Assembly (NCBI RefSeq): GCF_035222275.1
Contig: NC_085884.1
Span: 3,348,001 to 3,412,000 of the forward strand
DNA length: 64,000 nt
DNA from: Podospora bellae-mahoneyi
Lineage: Eukaryota; Ascomycota; Sordariomycetes; Sordariales; Podosporaceae
Direction of reading: 5' to 3'
Position numbers and translations under genes: made by a program. A model generated the notes under the pieces. That model was not told the DNA's origin. It did not search any database and was given only the letters and a program-made list of their open reading frames with translations. Each line of letters begins with the position of its first letter. Within the stretch, counting starts at the first letter, position 1. This document shows, piece after piece, positions 47,101 to 61,308 of this stretch.

Positions 47101-49701
47101 CATCATGTTTGCTGCAAGGACGTTCGTTAGGCCAACGTGGAAACCACGCCCGCCCTGACAACCGTTTTCCACACCACCCAAAGACCACGCAACGAACCGG
47201 GGGTGGAAGCGGCGAGGTAGGGAGGTGATCAGCGTTCAGGCATGCCGCCCGCCGCGGGGTAAAAAAAGCGCTGCAACGGCGACGGTAGGGCAGAGAGAAC
47301 GTTGACGGTTGACGGCAGCAGCAAACCAAACCCAGACAGGGAAAGGATTGGCCCACCAGAGAAACCATCATTCATCCAACTTTAGAGAACACAGCAGTGT
47401 ATCCTGGTTGCTGGCACTGTGGTGTGAGACCCCTAAAGTATGGTCTTCTGGAATGGTCATAGTTGCCATTTAATAGAAGACGGCCATGGTCATGTCTCTG
47501 GTCTCAAGACTGTGAGGTGAAGCGGTCATTGAAGATAGAGTCATCTCTATTGTCTACCAATGAAACGACAACCATTCTTACCACCCGTACCTACTTAGGT
47601 ATGACGCGAAAAATGCCTCTAGTGCCCATTCTCTACCTCGCGCAATCGCCCCTCGAGTTTACATCTCTTACTCAGGCAAGGTAGCCAGCCAGTATCCGTC
47701 ATCTCTCTTAGCTCTTGCAACACCTCACTGGAGTAGTGCAGCAGCCCCTGAATCGAATCCAGTCCCCTCAGTCAATATTGTGACCCTCCTCCCCTTCCAC
47801 AACAACGACCCAGGGCACTCGGGATGGACCCCAACATTTACCCGTTCCTCTACCTCCACCACCCACCTACATATACCATGTACGCCATCCGCATTGCAGC
47901 CCATCCATCGTCCACCCGCTACCGAGACCGGGGTTCTCAAACAAACAACACCGAAGATGAAATAAAAAACAGACGATGCCACAATCCACGGGGCCCACCC
48001 CCCAGACTCCGAATGCTGTCCCTCTCTCGCAAGATTAGCTTCAAAAAATGTCCTCTGTGAATATCGATTATGTCAGCCAAGTCTTTTTCCCGCTTTAACC
48101 CCGAAGTCGGTGAGAAAGTGGAAGTAGTATGTATAATCGGTATGTGTGTGTTTTGATATCGCCAGTGGATTAAGCACCACACTGCGGCATGTACTCCGGG
48201 TTCTGTAGCACTGTGCATTATCCTCACCACACACACACACACAAACGGGCATCCCCCCCAGTGGAGGAAAGCAAAGCAAGCAATATCCGCCGTATAAGCA
48301 ACCGTGAGAAAGAAATGTGGTGTGCAGTAATATCGTAGCACTGCATACCTAGGTAAAAAGCTCGTCTCCAACCACTGGGAACTGCCGGATTTGACTCCGT
48401 GGAGCAAAAAAGATCATCAACGGGTTTCCTCGCGATTTCCGGACCCCGCCTGTGTCGGTGAATCCCCCTCCTCGGAGTCAGCCGGCAATTCAGGGTGTTT
48501 AGGGTCCCATTGGGAAATATTTTATACACAAAACAAAAAAAAAGCCGATCATCTCGTGTTTGTCCGATCTGTTGGAGGTGTGTGTCGTTCAAGCAGCCCC
48601 TTGCTCGCGTCAACTCGAGGCTCCACCGCGCTTGTCAGAAAAGAAGCGCACGGACAGATGGGGGAAGAAAGAAAGGGCCCGTGCCCACCCTTGACAGGTT
48701 CAACGCTGACGTCATTTTACGTCTGATATGGAGCCTGACCCAACGACCTCCCCCCACTAACCGAGAAATAAACGGTGTTCGCTCCGACAAGTTCTGAAGC
48801 GGGAATGAAGGGCGGGGGGAGGGATGGACGGCTGGAACGGCTGGGGGTTGGGTCGAGACGAAGAAGGACGCCCAGCCTCGTCGCAAACACACACCACCTT
48901 CTTCATCAGTGATGGAGACTACGAAAGAGAGAAAGCAATGGGATTTCGGCAACAATCCGATATGGACAAAATGCAGAGGTGACATGCCAGAATGACGTAG
49001 GGGCCGCAGGAGGACCGTCTCGGCTGCAGGACCGACTGCTCGTCGGCGAATCACACACAGCGGGTGTTTCTGTGAACACGCGGCAGAGTTGATCGCCCAC
49101 CCTCTCGATTTTACCCCATGATAGGCAATGATCTGATGGTGGTTATCAATTTGGCCGCCTCTGATTCGGTGCTTGCTGGCTTTACTGCTGGTATCATCAA
49201 TCTTGTGATTTGTTCTGAAGCGGTGAAGTTTGCGACAAAAATGCTTCTATTGATGAAAATTGGGGGCCCGATATGCCACGTAGAACCTCCACTACTGGGG
49301 CACTGACCACCTGACAGTGAGCAATAGCTCCGGGGGGCGGCTCCTCTCCCGCGACAAAACCCCCCTCTTTTTTTTCTTTTTTGAAACGCTCCGGACTGGA
49401 TGGAGCCATGACGTCATGTTAGTCCAGTGTCAAATGCTGGGTCCACCAGGTGCTGGGAATAGCTTCGCACGCTTCGCAACGAGAGGAGGGTATCCCAGGG
49501 ATGCTAAACAATGGTGTGCCTTTAGCCAAGTCGGCAGTGTGTCAAGCAGATATGCAAACACGGTGTAGAGGCTATATCAGCATCAATGACAGTGAGCACG
49601 TGCTCACGATCACATATAGAATAGAACCAACCGTATGCAGCCTGTTGTATTGGGGAACACAGACGTAGTGTAGCTCACTGCTGCATAGAGATAGTTTTGT
49701 A

Positions 49702-49737
49702 GATGTATGTATGTATGTATGTATGTATGTATGTATG
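49702..49737. repeat. (ATGT)n microsatellite
   Basis: About eight perfect ATGT units. Confidence 0.95.
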
Positions 49738-52194
49738 GGTGTATAATAATAGATCGTATGTAGAGATAGATCTCAGGGTCTTGCGCCCCCTTCACGACCC
49801 TTTTTGCAGCAGTGCTGATATTCTGCCGGCTTTGGAAGAGCAATGATACCGAATCGTAGCACTGAATCCCGAGAACCCCTTGCAGATCGGGAGATCGAGC
49901 CCGTGAACGCAGCGGGTCGATCGTGATGAGAAAAACATGTGTTTGGGACGCTGTGGCTGTGGCTGTGAGTTCATCCATTCCGGCCCTGAGAGCGAGCATT
50001 CCACCGCTCTGGTATTTTTCTTCTACACGACCGTTAGATCCTGTATGGAGTCTCTGATTCTGGCCAGCTTTCGATCTGGACCCGGGCGTAGCACTGCATG
50101 CGATGCAGGTCAAAAGAGCTTGGCCTTGTTGTCACGGCTGCTGCTCCCGCCGTCGGTTCACCTGTTGCCGCCGGGGACGGCGAGCCCTTTTCGGCAACAT
50201 GTAAACACTCACTCAGCCTTATGCGCAAAGGGTGTTCGTGTCTGCTTCTCGCCTTTGTACATACATACATGTCATCGCAGTTCATGTATGTGGGCATTTC
50301 AGACTCGGGACGGATATGGTTCCCCTTCAAGAGCCGGTGACACGGCGTAAGCGAAGGGGGGAAAAGAGATTGTGTTGCTAGCATTCTGCCACCAGAACAC
50401 TTCCAGAATGCCGATACTGAAACTTTGGGATTCGGGAGCCCAAAAGAAGTTGAGATCGACGTAATCGTGCCTCGAGCCGACACGGGTGTCCCTGTTCAGA
50501 TTGGACGAGTTTATGCTGTGGGCCGGGCAGGTTGATACCACCACAAAAAGAACAGAACGAGCCGGCCAAGTGTTGTCATGTCATTGTCTGCTGATATTTA
50601 CTGCTATAAGGCTCATGTGAAGACGATCCCTGGTCGTGTTGCTGCCGATGAGGACGAACAAACGTGATTGTGAAAATATTAATATGTGGAATGTTTTCGC
50701 GTGCTAGATCAATTGGGCAAGCAAGACACAACGGAATAGTGACTGACGTCATAAATGTGAGAATTTAACGTAGTGTTTTTGAGTGCGCATGTGGATGCAG
50801 ATCCCTGCCAGCCATTGATGCGCGGCCGAGTCGACCATCACCAGCACCCCCCGGAGGACCCCAGACCCCGAAAAAGAGGGGTCTTGGTTGAGCGCAAAAG
50901 ATATCGATTCTGAGACTTCTTCAAGAGGTGTCTGTAGTTCTGGAGCCATGATAACCAAAATGTCTTAGAGGACACAACAATCGAAGGTGAGGCCGGACTC
51001 TTTCGTTGAACAGTGGACAGGCACCAAAACTTTGAGACGGCCACACGGGATAGAAACGGTGTGGCTAGGATAGCCCTGCCAATTCCTGCACCCGCTCAAG
51101 GGCTAAGACGGAACCCCATACCGCAACGAGTCTCTGCCGCTTCTTCGGGTGGGGTGGAGAGGGGGGGAGTTTTGGCACTCACTCACGCCCTCATGCACTC
51201 ACACAATCCATCAAAATTTCAGAAGGACATGAGCGAGGTGTTCGACCGAAGTTGCCATTTTCGTGGCGAACCTTGGGTGCTGTATGTAAGGCAACGACAG
51301 AGCCCGTGAGCCCCTTTCCTCAGCATTGCTCAGCACTGACAAAAGTTCCCTGCGTACGGATGACTGCTTTTCCTCTGCACGGAGTTTTTCCTAGTTTTCT
51401 ATCTATCAATTGACAACTGTGGCTAGAACATAGTGATCTCCTCTCCTTCTAGACCGCACAGATAGATGATGCTTCGCAGGCTTCGCAAGCTCGAGGCGAG
51501 TGGCTGAGCACAGCCACATCTCCTCTCTGGGTGTCTGGGTATAGTCGGTCGTCTGTGGTAGTCCTGGATAATGTAGCTGTACTTTACCCGACGCACCCCC
51601 TTCCCAACGATATTTACCTTAATAGCCGTGCTATATGTATAACGGCGGTGCGAGGCATTGGACAATCGGATTTCCTCTACAACCAACTCCTGACACTTTC
51701 GGAAAAGGTTGCCGTCTTACAACCTCAATTGAGAACGGACGGCCGAACCGCTCCTGCCAGGTGTGGACGGAGGCGCGGGCAATCTCCCATTCCGAGGGCC
51801 CCGTTACCTCGATCTCGATCTGTTACCTTACTCACCTTGAAACCACGACGAGATTGCGCGTGGGTTTGCGGTCGAGATTCATGATATGACAGCATGAGGA
51901 AGATGAACAGGCAGCGGCACAGAGGATGATGCATGTTTATGGTTTTGTTTGATGATGGGTGAACTTCCCCGCGCTTGCATCGAAATGGTTTAATGGGCGG
52001 ATGCGACACACCCTGGTGTGGGTCAAGACCGGTATATTCATCCCTCCTTCAATCTTATTATATTCTCTAGCTGCATGCTGTCACCGTTGTCGAGGTCCTG
52101 GTCACAATGAGAAATGCGGACAAGGTATGGCGAAGGACTCGACCACCCATCCCTCCGCAGCTCTCCTCTCCTCTCCTCTCACCAGCCAAATCAT

Positions 52195-52240
52195 GATAAT
52201 AATTATTGCACCACTATTTTGTGCGGTGAGATACCCATGT
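52195..52240. mobile_element. Fragment resembling the MITE terminal repeat
   Basis: CCACTATTTTGTGCGGTGAG closely follows the right end of the element at 19424-19697 (CCACTATTTTGTGGTGAG). No partner end was found nearby, so it is a solo end or a coincidence. Confidence 0.25.
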
Positions 52241-53442
52241 ATCAAAAGTGTCGACCAAGTAAAGACACACCCTTGCCATTTTTTGCGGGAGAAGCACGGG
52301 AAAACCCCGCACCAGGTGTGATGTGCCCGACATGCAATTCGCAATGCCCATACAGAAGTGTTCCATGTGCTTGATGAGAAATGCCAGACGAGATGGCCGC
52401 GTCAGGCTGAGATGGAGGGTACTTCCATCCGCGCCGCTCTCTCACTCTCTCGCTCTCTCATCAGTTTCTTTAGTTCTTTCTTGATGGCCTGTCGTCTCCC
52501 GCTCTCCCACATAAAGATAACCAAAATATTCTTGCAGCCATCGACCGGCTGCAGCTCCAGTGGCAACCACCTGACCCTCCCGAGCGGTACGGTACCCTTC
52601 TCGCAAACAAATTTCCCGCATCGTGAGTCTCCTCTCGTTCTCTCGGCCCCGTTGTTGCTCTCTCTCTCGCTCCATGCATGGATGTACCTCGACATCGCCC
52701 AGCATTTCCGGGCCCACCCCCCCTTCGACTCTGACACTGGATTACTCTTTCCAGTTAGACCACCCTATAGCGCACCACCTTTTTCACGCATTCCCCCCAT
52801 CCCCCATCCCCATCTCCATTAATCCATAACTAAGGTAACAAGGTACCTCTTGCCCCGGCCACACCTCCACCTCGGCCTGTCAGTCAAAACTCTGAACTCA
52901 GGCCTATCCCTCATCAGTCCTCAGTTCCCTCAGTTTCAATCTTTTTTTTTTCTCTGGTCCACAGACGAGCCTGTGCTTTCGCGCTTATTAGCTGAGCTTG
53001 TACCAGCCGGTATATACAAGGCCGGCCGCACCTCTCGTCCAGTCCATGCACCCGAAAGACCTACTGGACCTTCCGAATACCAGACAGTAATAACCTTACC
53101 CTCCTCTGCCTGGCAACTTTGCCGTTTTCCCTCGCTTGCTGGCTTTTTTTTCTTTTTCCACAGCTCGTTCCGTTTGTCGAGCGAGCATACACATCCTCGA
53201 AACATCTGATCTCGTCGATAAGGTAGCTTGTTCCCTACCTGCCAGAGCTTTACTCACCTCCCCCACCATCCCACCGTCGCTTTCGCCCACTCACCGAACG
53301 GTACACACACGTTCAAGCTGTCTTTCAACGACCCACGATATATCTCACAACACGGTGCGCTTGACCGAGATAAAAGAGCGCTCCACCAAAGAGCTGTTGC
53401 CCGCAGTCGCTACCACCGGTGCAGTGTCTCCTCGTCGCAGAC

Positions 53443-56123
53443 ATGTTTCGACAAAGGTGAGTCGCCGAAGCCCTGTTCGAAAAAATAAAAAAGATCGGAC
53501 TGCCCAAAGGAGGTCCGCGCAACTCGCGCTCGACTATGACCTCGGCCCGTGAACTTTTGCTGACACGAGAATTTCCACTCATTAGGACGAGTTCGCAGAA
53601 GCCTGGGGATGATCTGCTGGCCAATTTTAGACAACAGTTCCCTGAGGTTGCCGCTGTAACTTCATCAGCCGGTGCAGCCCAGCCAGCCAGCACCACCACC
53701 GCTGGCCACCCCGCAATTGCTGTTTCGGCGCAAGAAACGTATGTTCTTTTTCTCCTGTTAACCCACGTGTGTGTGTGTGTGTGTGTATGAAGAAGTCTAC
53801 CAAAAAGCCAAACTCGGCGCCGGGTCAACGTCTGATTCCAGAGAGTCAGGGCTTGGCGCCTCCCCGTTAGCAACCGTTTGACTAACACGGCCGTGGCAGA
53901 TCTCAAACTCTAAGCCATGAGGCTTTTCGCGACCAGGACCCGACTCCTCGGGCAGCAGCGGCCAACGAGCCGTGGAGATTCACGCCGTCCTTGCTAGACC
54001 CGGGCTCGTTTTCTTTTGCCAACTTTACCCACCAAACCGGCGGCTACTATACCCCTACCCCAGGAGGCACGAATACACTTTACCATCCTACCGCTGGCGA
54101 CCTCCACACACCCACCCTCGGTCTGGGAATGGGGCTTGGGACACCGTTGTCCCTGCCGACCTCAGATGGAGCTATTCACTCCGGGACTACCGCAATGGAC
54201 GTGGGTGGCTTTCACCATGGATTTGGCCATCCTCAGCAGTTTCATCAGTTCAACCCTTTCATGCAGCATCAGCCTCCGCAACCGTCGTTTGCCCCATCAT
54301 CGATATTCCGCCAGGATACCGGGTACGAGACCATGGACCAAGATGACTCTCCCATGAATTCCGACCCTGCAGATGAGCATATGGTGTCTATCGACAGCAA
54401 ATTCCACGGCCAGTCTCCCATGGTTGCCTTCCAGACAAGACAGTTTGGAATGTCCATGTCGGTTCCACTCCCGGCATCTGCGGAAAAGTTCCGCTTCCAC
54501 ACTGCTTTGAATGCCCCAACAGCCATGATCAAGCATGCCGACGAGATTCCCGTGACATATCTCAACAAGGGTCAGGCCTATTCGCTCTCGATTGTCGATA
54601 CCAACCCACCGATGCCCATGGCGCCTGGTACTCGTTTCCGCACCTTTGTCAGAATCTCCTTTGAGGATGAGCAGCAGAGACAAAAGCCGGGCGTGTGCTG
54701 GAGCTTGTGGAAAGAGGGACGCGGAACGAACGAGGCCCATCAGAGAGGAGGAAAGCTGCAAGCTGTCGAGTACGTTGAGGCTGGACAGCCTTCAGAAGGC
54801 GACGATAAACGGGCCCGTATCGAGCTGGAGACTGCTTCATTTGACGGCTTCTCCGTGGTTTGGACTCCGGGCATCAACGGCGCCGTCGAGTGCAACATTG
54901 CTGTCCGCTTCAACTTCCTTTCCACCGACTTTAGCCATTCCAAGGGCGTCAAGGGCATTCCTGTGAGGCTCTGTGCCAAGACACACATCCTCCCATCGGA
55001 TCCTTCCCAGTCACCACCGCCTTCGTCCCCTGAGGCTGAGATCTGCTACTGCAAAGTCAAGCTGTTCCGTGACCACGGAGCGGAGCGCAAACTCTCCAAT
55101 GATGTTGCGCACGTCAGGAAAACCATTGATAAGCTCAAGCAGCAGATCGCCCAGGCCGAGAGTGGGATGAAGGATTTTGGCAAGCGCAAGAGACCCAGCG
55201 CAGCGCAGTCCAAGAGCAGCTCGGCAGTCCAGAGACCCGGCAAGGTGCAGAAGCACAAGCGTACCTGGTCCATGTCCTCAGCCAGCTCTGCTGGAGGCGG
55301 TGGCAGACCGAATCTTGAGGAAGATTTGCACTTCAAGCTTCAGACTCTCCAGGACATGTTTACCAGCACCCGTCCCGTGAGTGTCCTGTATCTTCGGGGT
55401 GACGATATTGACGACCCTGATCTTCATCCGGTGTCGCTTCCCGGAGAGCCCATCGATCTCACCAGGGTGGACACGGACCCGGCCGCTTGGAGAAGCGAAC
55501 GTAGCTCCATGGCCGGATCTTCGCTGGTCTCGCCATCACCGAGCTCACTTTCTCTTCATTCACAGGCCTCTGTAGCCGGTAAGCCGAACTGGCAAGACTA
55601 TCAGATTGGTTCCGATGGTTCCGCACAGGGCGGCAACCAGCCCACCAAGGTCAGGAAGGTGGACGAAGCTGGTCACCTCACGGGGTGGATTGAGGCCTTG
55701 GGCGTTGACTCTTCTTACCGACCACCACAGGAGCGCCCTCCCAAACCTGTCGCGTGTTTCTATGTGGCGCGACGAAACTTCTCGGAGCCCTCTGGTCAGG
55801 AACTGCACCGTGCCGTCTACTTGATGCAAAGGACGCTCTCCGATTTTGTCGGAAGACTCTCTGTGAAGTACAACTTTGACGTTGGTAGGGTGATCCGAAC
55901 AGTACACGTCTTGCCTCGTGGCATCGAAGTGGAGATGGACGACGACGTCATCCGCGAAATTCCCGAGGGCCAGGACATGACACTGGAGGTCATTGAGACG
56001 GGCGGCTCTGGTGTCAAGCGCGAATGGGAAATGGCGGTCGACGCCCCTGGGGAGTCTGACATGCCTTCCCCATCCAACAACACGGCGCCACAGAGGGGTT
56101 ATGAGCTTCGATTGCGGTATTAA
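53443..56123 (+). CDS. csp-2: Grainyhead/CP2-family transcription factor
   Basis: The model is join(53443..53456,53586..53738,53900..56123), 796 residues. The first coding exon is 14 nt (MFRQR across the junction). The start is chosen because it joins in phase to QKPGDDLLANFRQQFPE, a plausible conserved N-terminus; an ATG at 53536 inside intron 1 is the alternative. A Gly/Pro/His-rich region precedes the CP2 DNA-binding domain at about 253-410 (FRFHTALNAPTAMI, YLNKGQAYSLSIVD, FDGFSVVWTPGINGAVECNIAVRFNFLSTDFSHSKGVKGIPVRL). A coiled-coil-like helix follows (THVRKTIDKLKQQI type). The C-terminus holds a ubiquitin-like oligomerisation segment (ACFYVARR to VEMDDDVI). In Neurospora the Grainyhead-like gene is csp-2, needed for conidial separation and wall remodelling; orthology here is inferred. 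Nuclear. Confidence 0.9.
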
Positions 56124-59100
56124 GCGCCATTTTTGCCTACGACACACACGCTTACGGTAACGAAACACGCAAGGAGAGCAATATGGATTTGGCTGTTTTA
56201 ACGAGGCAACAAGAAACAAACATCGAATTGGGCTGGTTCTAGAAGGCGGGGGAGTTGTAGGTTCGCGGCCTTTTTTCGAACCGGGCACAATCTGTTTTTT
56301 GAACATCAAAATTGCAGGCATGATATGGGGAAGGGGAAAGATGGGAACCATCGTGCTTGGCTTTGGCGTTTGTGAAACGAGTTTTGTTTTCCTTCTGAGA
56401 TACCAAGTCCCTCGATGGGGCCAACTTTTTTGTTTTTTTTTGTGTTTTTTTCTTCTTGTGTATTTGATTGGAGGAGATATATAGGGGCCCGAGATCAATG
56501 GCCATCTGTTTTTTCTTTTTCTTTTTTGTGGGTTTTGGTTTGGGATTTTGTTGAGTGGTTTAAACTTCTTGGGGTGAGTGATGGATGTGGTGTGTCACAA
56601 TACATGCCATATTTGAGTATTCTTCACTTGCGGCTATAGTATTTACCTACTTTGTGTACCACATGTACTGGTCTATAGTTTTTTTGGGCCGGGGGAGGTA
56701 GATTTTGCGGGATGTAAAGACAGTGGACGGTTTGAAATGAGACTACTTTGGGGGTTCAACATCAACATTACCTAGGGATGTGTTTGCTCTCTCTCTCTCT
56801 CTCTCACACACACGTCATATTGAAGAAGCAGATCTTTGTTGTTTTTTGGGATGATATTACATGATGTTCTATTGGTTGTTTTGTGATTTGCTTGATCTGA
56901 GGTACTGATGTTGACATTAGACGGTGACATTGTCTGCCGCCCGCGCGCTGCGCTCACCGAGGTCAGTGGTAGTGGATGGGATAGCAAACGCGCTTCGATA
57001 TGCGGCCTGTGGTCCAATGGAAGGAGGACAACCCGTTTTGATAATGGGACCGTTTCAGACTGACATTTATTGGGGTTTGGCAGACAGGGATTCAGGGAGG
57101 TGTTCCTGAATGAGCGAGAGAGAGAAGACGTTTTCGTCCGACATGAACCAAGGGGGCGGAAAGGGGAGAATCTCTTACCCTAGGCGCGCGGAAAATGGGT
57201 TGACACTACCCTGGGAGATTACAGAACCACCTTACCGCGACTGCCGGTTGTAAGGAACGCTAGGAATAGGTAAGGTTCAATGTTTTTTCACCACGAAACG
57301 GACAGATATGGAAACAAAACGATGAAGCCACCCCACCCCCTCCACCCCCCTTCCCAACCCCAACCCCAACCCCTGGTAAGGAAGGAACAAACTCTCCGGA
57401 TGACTGGCTGAGGAGAGGGGGGGGGTGGATGAAGAGGTTGAAACAAAACGAGCATAACAAATGTTGATGCGGCTGAGGAATGATCTGACTGACGGTGGAT
57501 GTACTGTTGGCTCCTTTGGGAATCGACTGACAACGTGGCCTGCTTGTGCTGGCGAAAAGAGAACGGACGGGATGGGGGAAAGAAGTCGGTGTTCAGGGGT
57601 TGCTGTTGTTGAGAGGCGCTGATTGGGGGGGAAGGGAAGGGAAGGGGGTCAAGATCTCGATGACGGATGGGGTGGAGGCTCAATTGGGTTGGTTGGGATG
57701 AACACACTGGCGTGTGACGGTTCTCTCGGAAACAGCCTGAGCCGGTGTGTGGTATGATACCGTGTGTGGAGAAACGGAGATTGACAAGAGGGGACTTTTT
57801 GTGTGGCGATGGGAAGGGGTATGTGAGGGTGGTTGAGTGGTTGAGTGGTTGAGTGGTTGACAGCGAATGGACGGGACATGCGGCTCCTTGGGGGCATGGG
57901 GCTGTTTTGGTGGATGGGGGTGGTGGTGGTGGTGTTGTTGCCGGACCGAGGTAGACCTACCTACCCAGAGGAAGGATTATACGGGGGGAGCCAATGGTGG
58001 TGAGTAAACTTGGTGGTGGAGGTTTTAAGGGGGCTGATCGGGAGGTTATTACACAAGCGCGGTAGTTGAGGGTTGGGTTTTTTTTTCTTCCTGGGAATTT
58101 ATTACTATCTCAATGTTGACTAACACCATCACCACTTGCACACTTGACCGCAGCCAACCTGCAGGACATCGATCGACGAGAGGAAGCACACTCACAGTAA
58201 ATCTTTTATTTTTATTTTATTTTATTTTTAGAACTTCGTCTTTGTCTAGATTTACACACAAAACTAACATTCCTGGTTCGCAGATCAGTGTCGTCGTTGT
58301 TTTTGCCGATCTTTTTCCTGTTGTTCTCTACCTACTTCCCGAATCCGATCCAAAATGTCACGACAGCCACAGATGATCGACAGTTATGCACCCACATTTG
58401 CAGAGATTTTTTGAGAGTTCTAGAATTGTGGCTGTGCGGTTTTGGCCCTCCGTGGAGGGGGAAGAAACAAATCGCAAGCATCTCCCTCCCTATTCTCGCT
58501 CCGTTCGCATATCATCTACCAGATTGAAGGGATGGGACGCGCAAATCGCCTCAAGTTCCGTGCATGATTTTCTCGCAGCGGGAGGAAAGGGAAGGCCGAA
58601 TTAGTTGCGACAAGCACAGCCAATTTACTTCATACCTACCTCGATGGCATAGGAAGAACGATGATGGGGTTTGAGACGGGCTGAGGGCTGGTGGTACAGA
58701 TATCGGCCCAGGTTTCGGATCATGCCGGTCGCCTTTGTCCGTCGCAGTTTCGAAGTGCGATTGAGGATGCCGAATAGATGGAGGAGCACACACACCGGAG
58801 AAGCTGAGATGTGTCTTTCGGACATGGAACATCATGATGTTGACCTTGACGTCTAGCTTTCACCATCGCTTGTTCGTCTTGACTTTACCCCCTTTTATTT
58901 TTTATTTTTTTCCTGTCTTGGCGCTCACCAAACAACTATCACCCAGTCTTCAGGACGATTGACGGATGCTTGAGACAATGTCATGATCAGCTTGTGCAAC
59001 GACCCCTAATCGCAAAGAGCTGGGGGCCATGGTTCATGATCCTCAAGCGGTAAGCTTTCGACAGATGGGACCCTGAAAAGTGACGCGAACTCTTTTTTCC

Positions 59101-61308
59101 TAGGTCCTCAACAACATATCACGAGCCACCACCACCACCACCACCGGAGGAAAAACATCACATCATGCAGCAACGCACAGTTCGAAGCAACGTAACGTTA
59201 TGCACACAACGCAGCACGCATTGCGTACCCGTGAGCTGCATGTATGTATGTACAGGCCCGGGGTTGAGGAGGGGGAGGGGGGAGGGATATATACACACTC
59301 TCCCCTCAATATATCTTTCCCTCCTCTCCTTATCGATTCGGGGTCACCCGCCACATCTTGCAGGATGGGGTGTGTGTGTGCCACGGGTTCCGGTGTCAAC
59401 TGCTTGTTGCCCAGTGTTGGTTCTCCGCCAAATGTCTCACCTTATATCTCACATGGCACTACCTAACCCTACCTACACACCACCCACCCATCCCACTGCC
59501 GCGGAGGGACGGGAAAAGAATATATGGGGGTTTGACCAGTCAGGTGGGAGAAAGGGACCATGGGGTTCAGCTCCCGCGGGTATTGTGCGACGGGAGATCT
59601 GCGTGATAACGAGGGGTGTGCACGCATGGTCGGATGCCATCTGTACTCTTGTGGCTTGTAGGGGGATGTGGCGAGTAAGTGTTGTGGGCGACAGGGGGTG
59701 AATTAGGGGAAGGGGGGGGGCTGGTTTGGCCCGACCAACCATCATCAGAACTAATAATCTGGGATGAACATCATCTCCATCTCAACTTTGCACGAGAAGG
59801 AAGATCATTTTCTAACAATAGTTCGTTCGTTCCCTCTTCAACCGCGACAAAAGTGAACGAAACGGAACCTCCCGACCCTTGTTTTTTTCTTTTTTTCCCT
59901 TTTTTTTTCAGCAGGCGAACGAACTGTCACCATTCGCCACCCCCTCACCAGCCACGTCTTCCTACCGCAGCAACACAAAGATTGTGGCTTGCCGTCATCT
60001 GGACATCACACAGACAATTGCACAGTTGAGCCACATTTCTGGCCCAAAAGTTCCCGGGTTTTCGGCACTGGGGGGGTGAAATGAAATGGTGGTAGTGAAT
60101 GCAGAGATCTCAGATAAACCTCATTGTTTTCGCCACAGCGTCTGTTCGGGGCAGCTCACAGCCACTCTTTTGGGTGCTCCTGAGCATTGCAGGAGCCTCA
60201 AATTTAAGGTTAAAGAAGAGAAGAGGACGAATCAGAGGGGGGAAGATGGGTGTGGCGAGTGAGGTTCGTCCCTTATGGGGCTTGACTTGACTGGGGGGAA
60301 CGTGACGGGAAAGGATAAATGGAACCAGAGATAAATGGATAGATGCATTTGCCTCCTCTTTGGGCAACTCTTTTACAGTGATGGGAGAGAGGGTTGTGGC
60401 GAGTGAGGGATGTACTGGTACTTATTTGTTCTCCGAAGGGATCGGCGAGGGGATATACGGCTTTTGGGTAGGTAGGGGGTGGTGCCGCACCGGACCGGCA
60501 TGAGAAACCCGTGGGATTGGACAGAGGGGCTTTTTCGGAGAGGTGACCGGTGCGAGGTGTTGGATTGATGTTTGGCCGGCGAGGAGGAAGGATCCGTTTG
60601 GGGAGTAATTAATCCTCTGTGTACATACTTGGGAGACTGATCGTTCAGTGACTTCAAGAGAACCCTCTACACGAGTCAGGTAGAAGTCAGGTTTAGGTTA
60701 AAAAAAAATAAAGATCCCTAAATTTGTGCTCTCCCAGCAGCAACAAAAGGTACAAGTAGTCTGAACCAGATCGGCGATCGTCCGCCCTTCCTGAAAAACC
60801 TCAATAGACTGTTTTGACACGTGGAGAGCTCTTGGCGAATACGTGAAGCACATCCCAGGAAAAAGAAACAACAGATAAAAATCTCTCTCGAGCGAGCAAA
60901 GAGTTTCCCAGCCATGGGATTGTTCAAAGTCTAAAAATAACAGGATGGGAAAGTTGAGGGGCAAGAAACATCTGGGTGGTGGGTGATCGGCAGGTTCTGC
61001 ATGAAGACGTCACCACTTTGGAATATCAATCGTGAGGCGTGAATAGGAAGAAAACACCATGAAAGTATCCTCGAATTTGAAATTCAACAAGATTTTCTTT
61101 AATTTGAGATTCGTGGCTGCCACGGATAGTCTGAGACGGTGTGACTGGCGATGGTTCTGATGAATCGGTTCATGGTCGAGCTTCGTAGTGGTTGTATAAA
61201 CCACGAAGGCGTCTCTGTTCTCTTGTCCATGGCGTGCCGTAGTTACCAAGTTGGTATGTATACAATCGCTCATTAACGCTGCCAAATCCACCCCACCTCA
61301 GAACCACC
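56124..61308. other. 5.2-kb convergent spacer without a gene
   Basis: It lies between the 3' ends of the Grainyhead and hydrolase genes. It is rich in G/T then C/A microsatellite-like DNA, for example CT and CA runs at 56787-56813 and GGTT/GAGT runs at 57830-57860. The longest ORF (59165-59701) has no domain. Long 3' UTRs or non-coding transcripts could account for part of it. Confidence 0.5.

Larger units (their letters stand above)
42636..53442. other. 10.8-kb stretch without a confident gene
   Basis: From the oxysterol-binding-protein promoter to the Grainyhead start codon I find only short, unsupported ORFs. Composition is uneven: 43800-44900 is rich in TA dinucleotides, the rest more balanced. 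The last 800 bp before 53443 are pyrimidine-rich and probably 5' UTR. A possible coding relic lies at 43415-44158, an ATGT microsatellite at 49702-49737 and a fragment resembling the MITE end near 52195-52240. Confidence 0.55.

Noticed and set aside
53536-53585. ATG at 53536 as start of the Grainyhead protein
   Set aside because: It lies inside a well-formed intron (GTGAGT to CATTAG); the upstream 14-nt exon gives a better N-terminus. It is kept only as an alternative.
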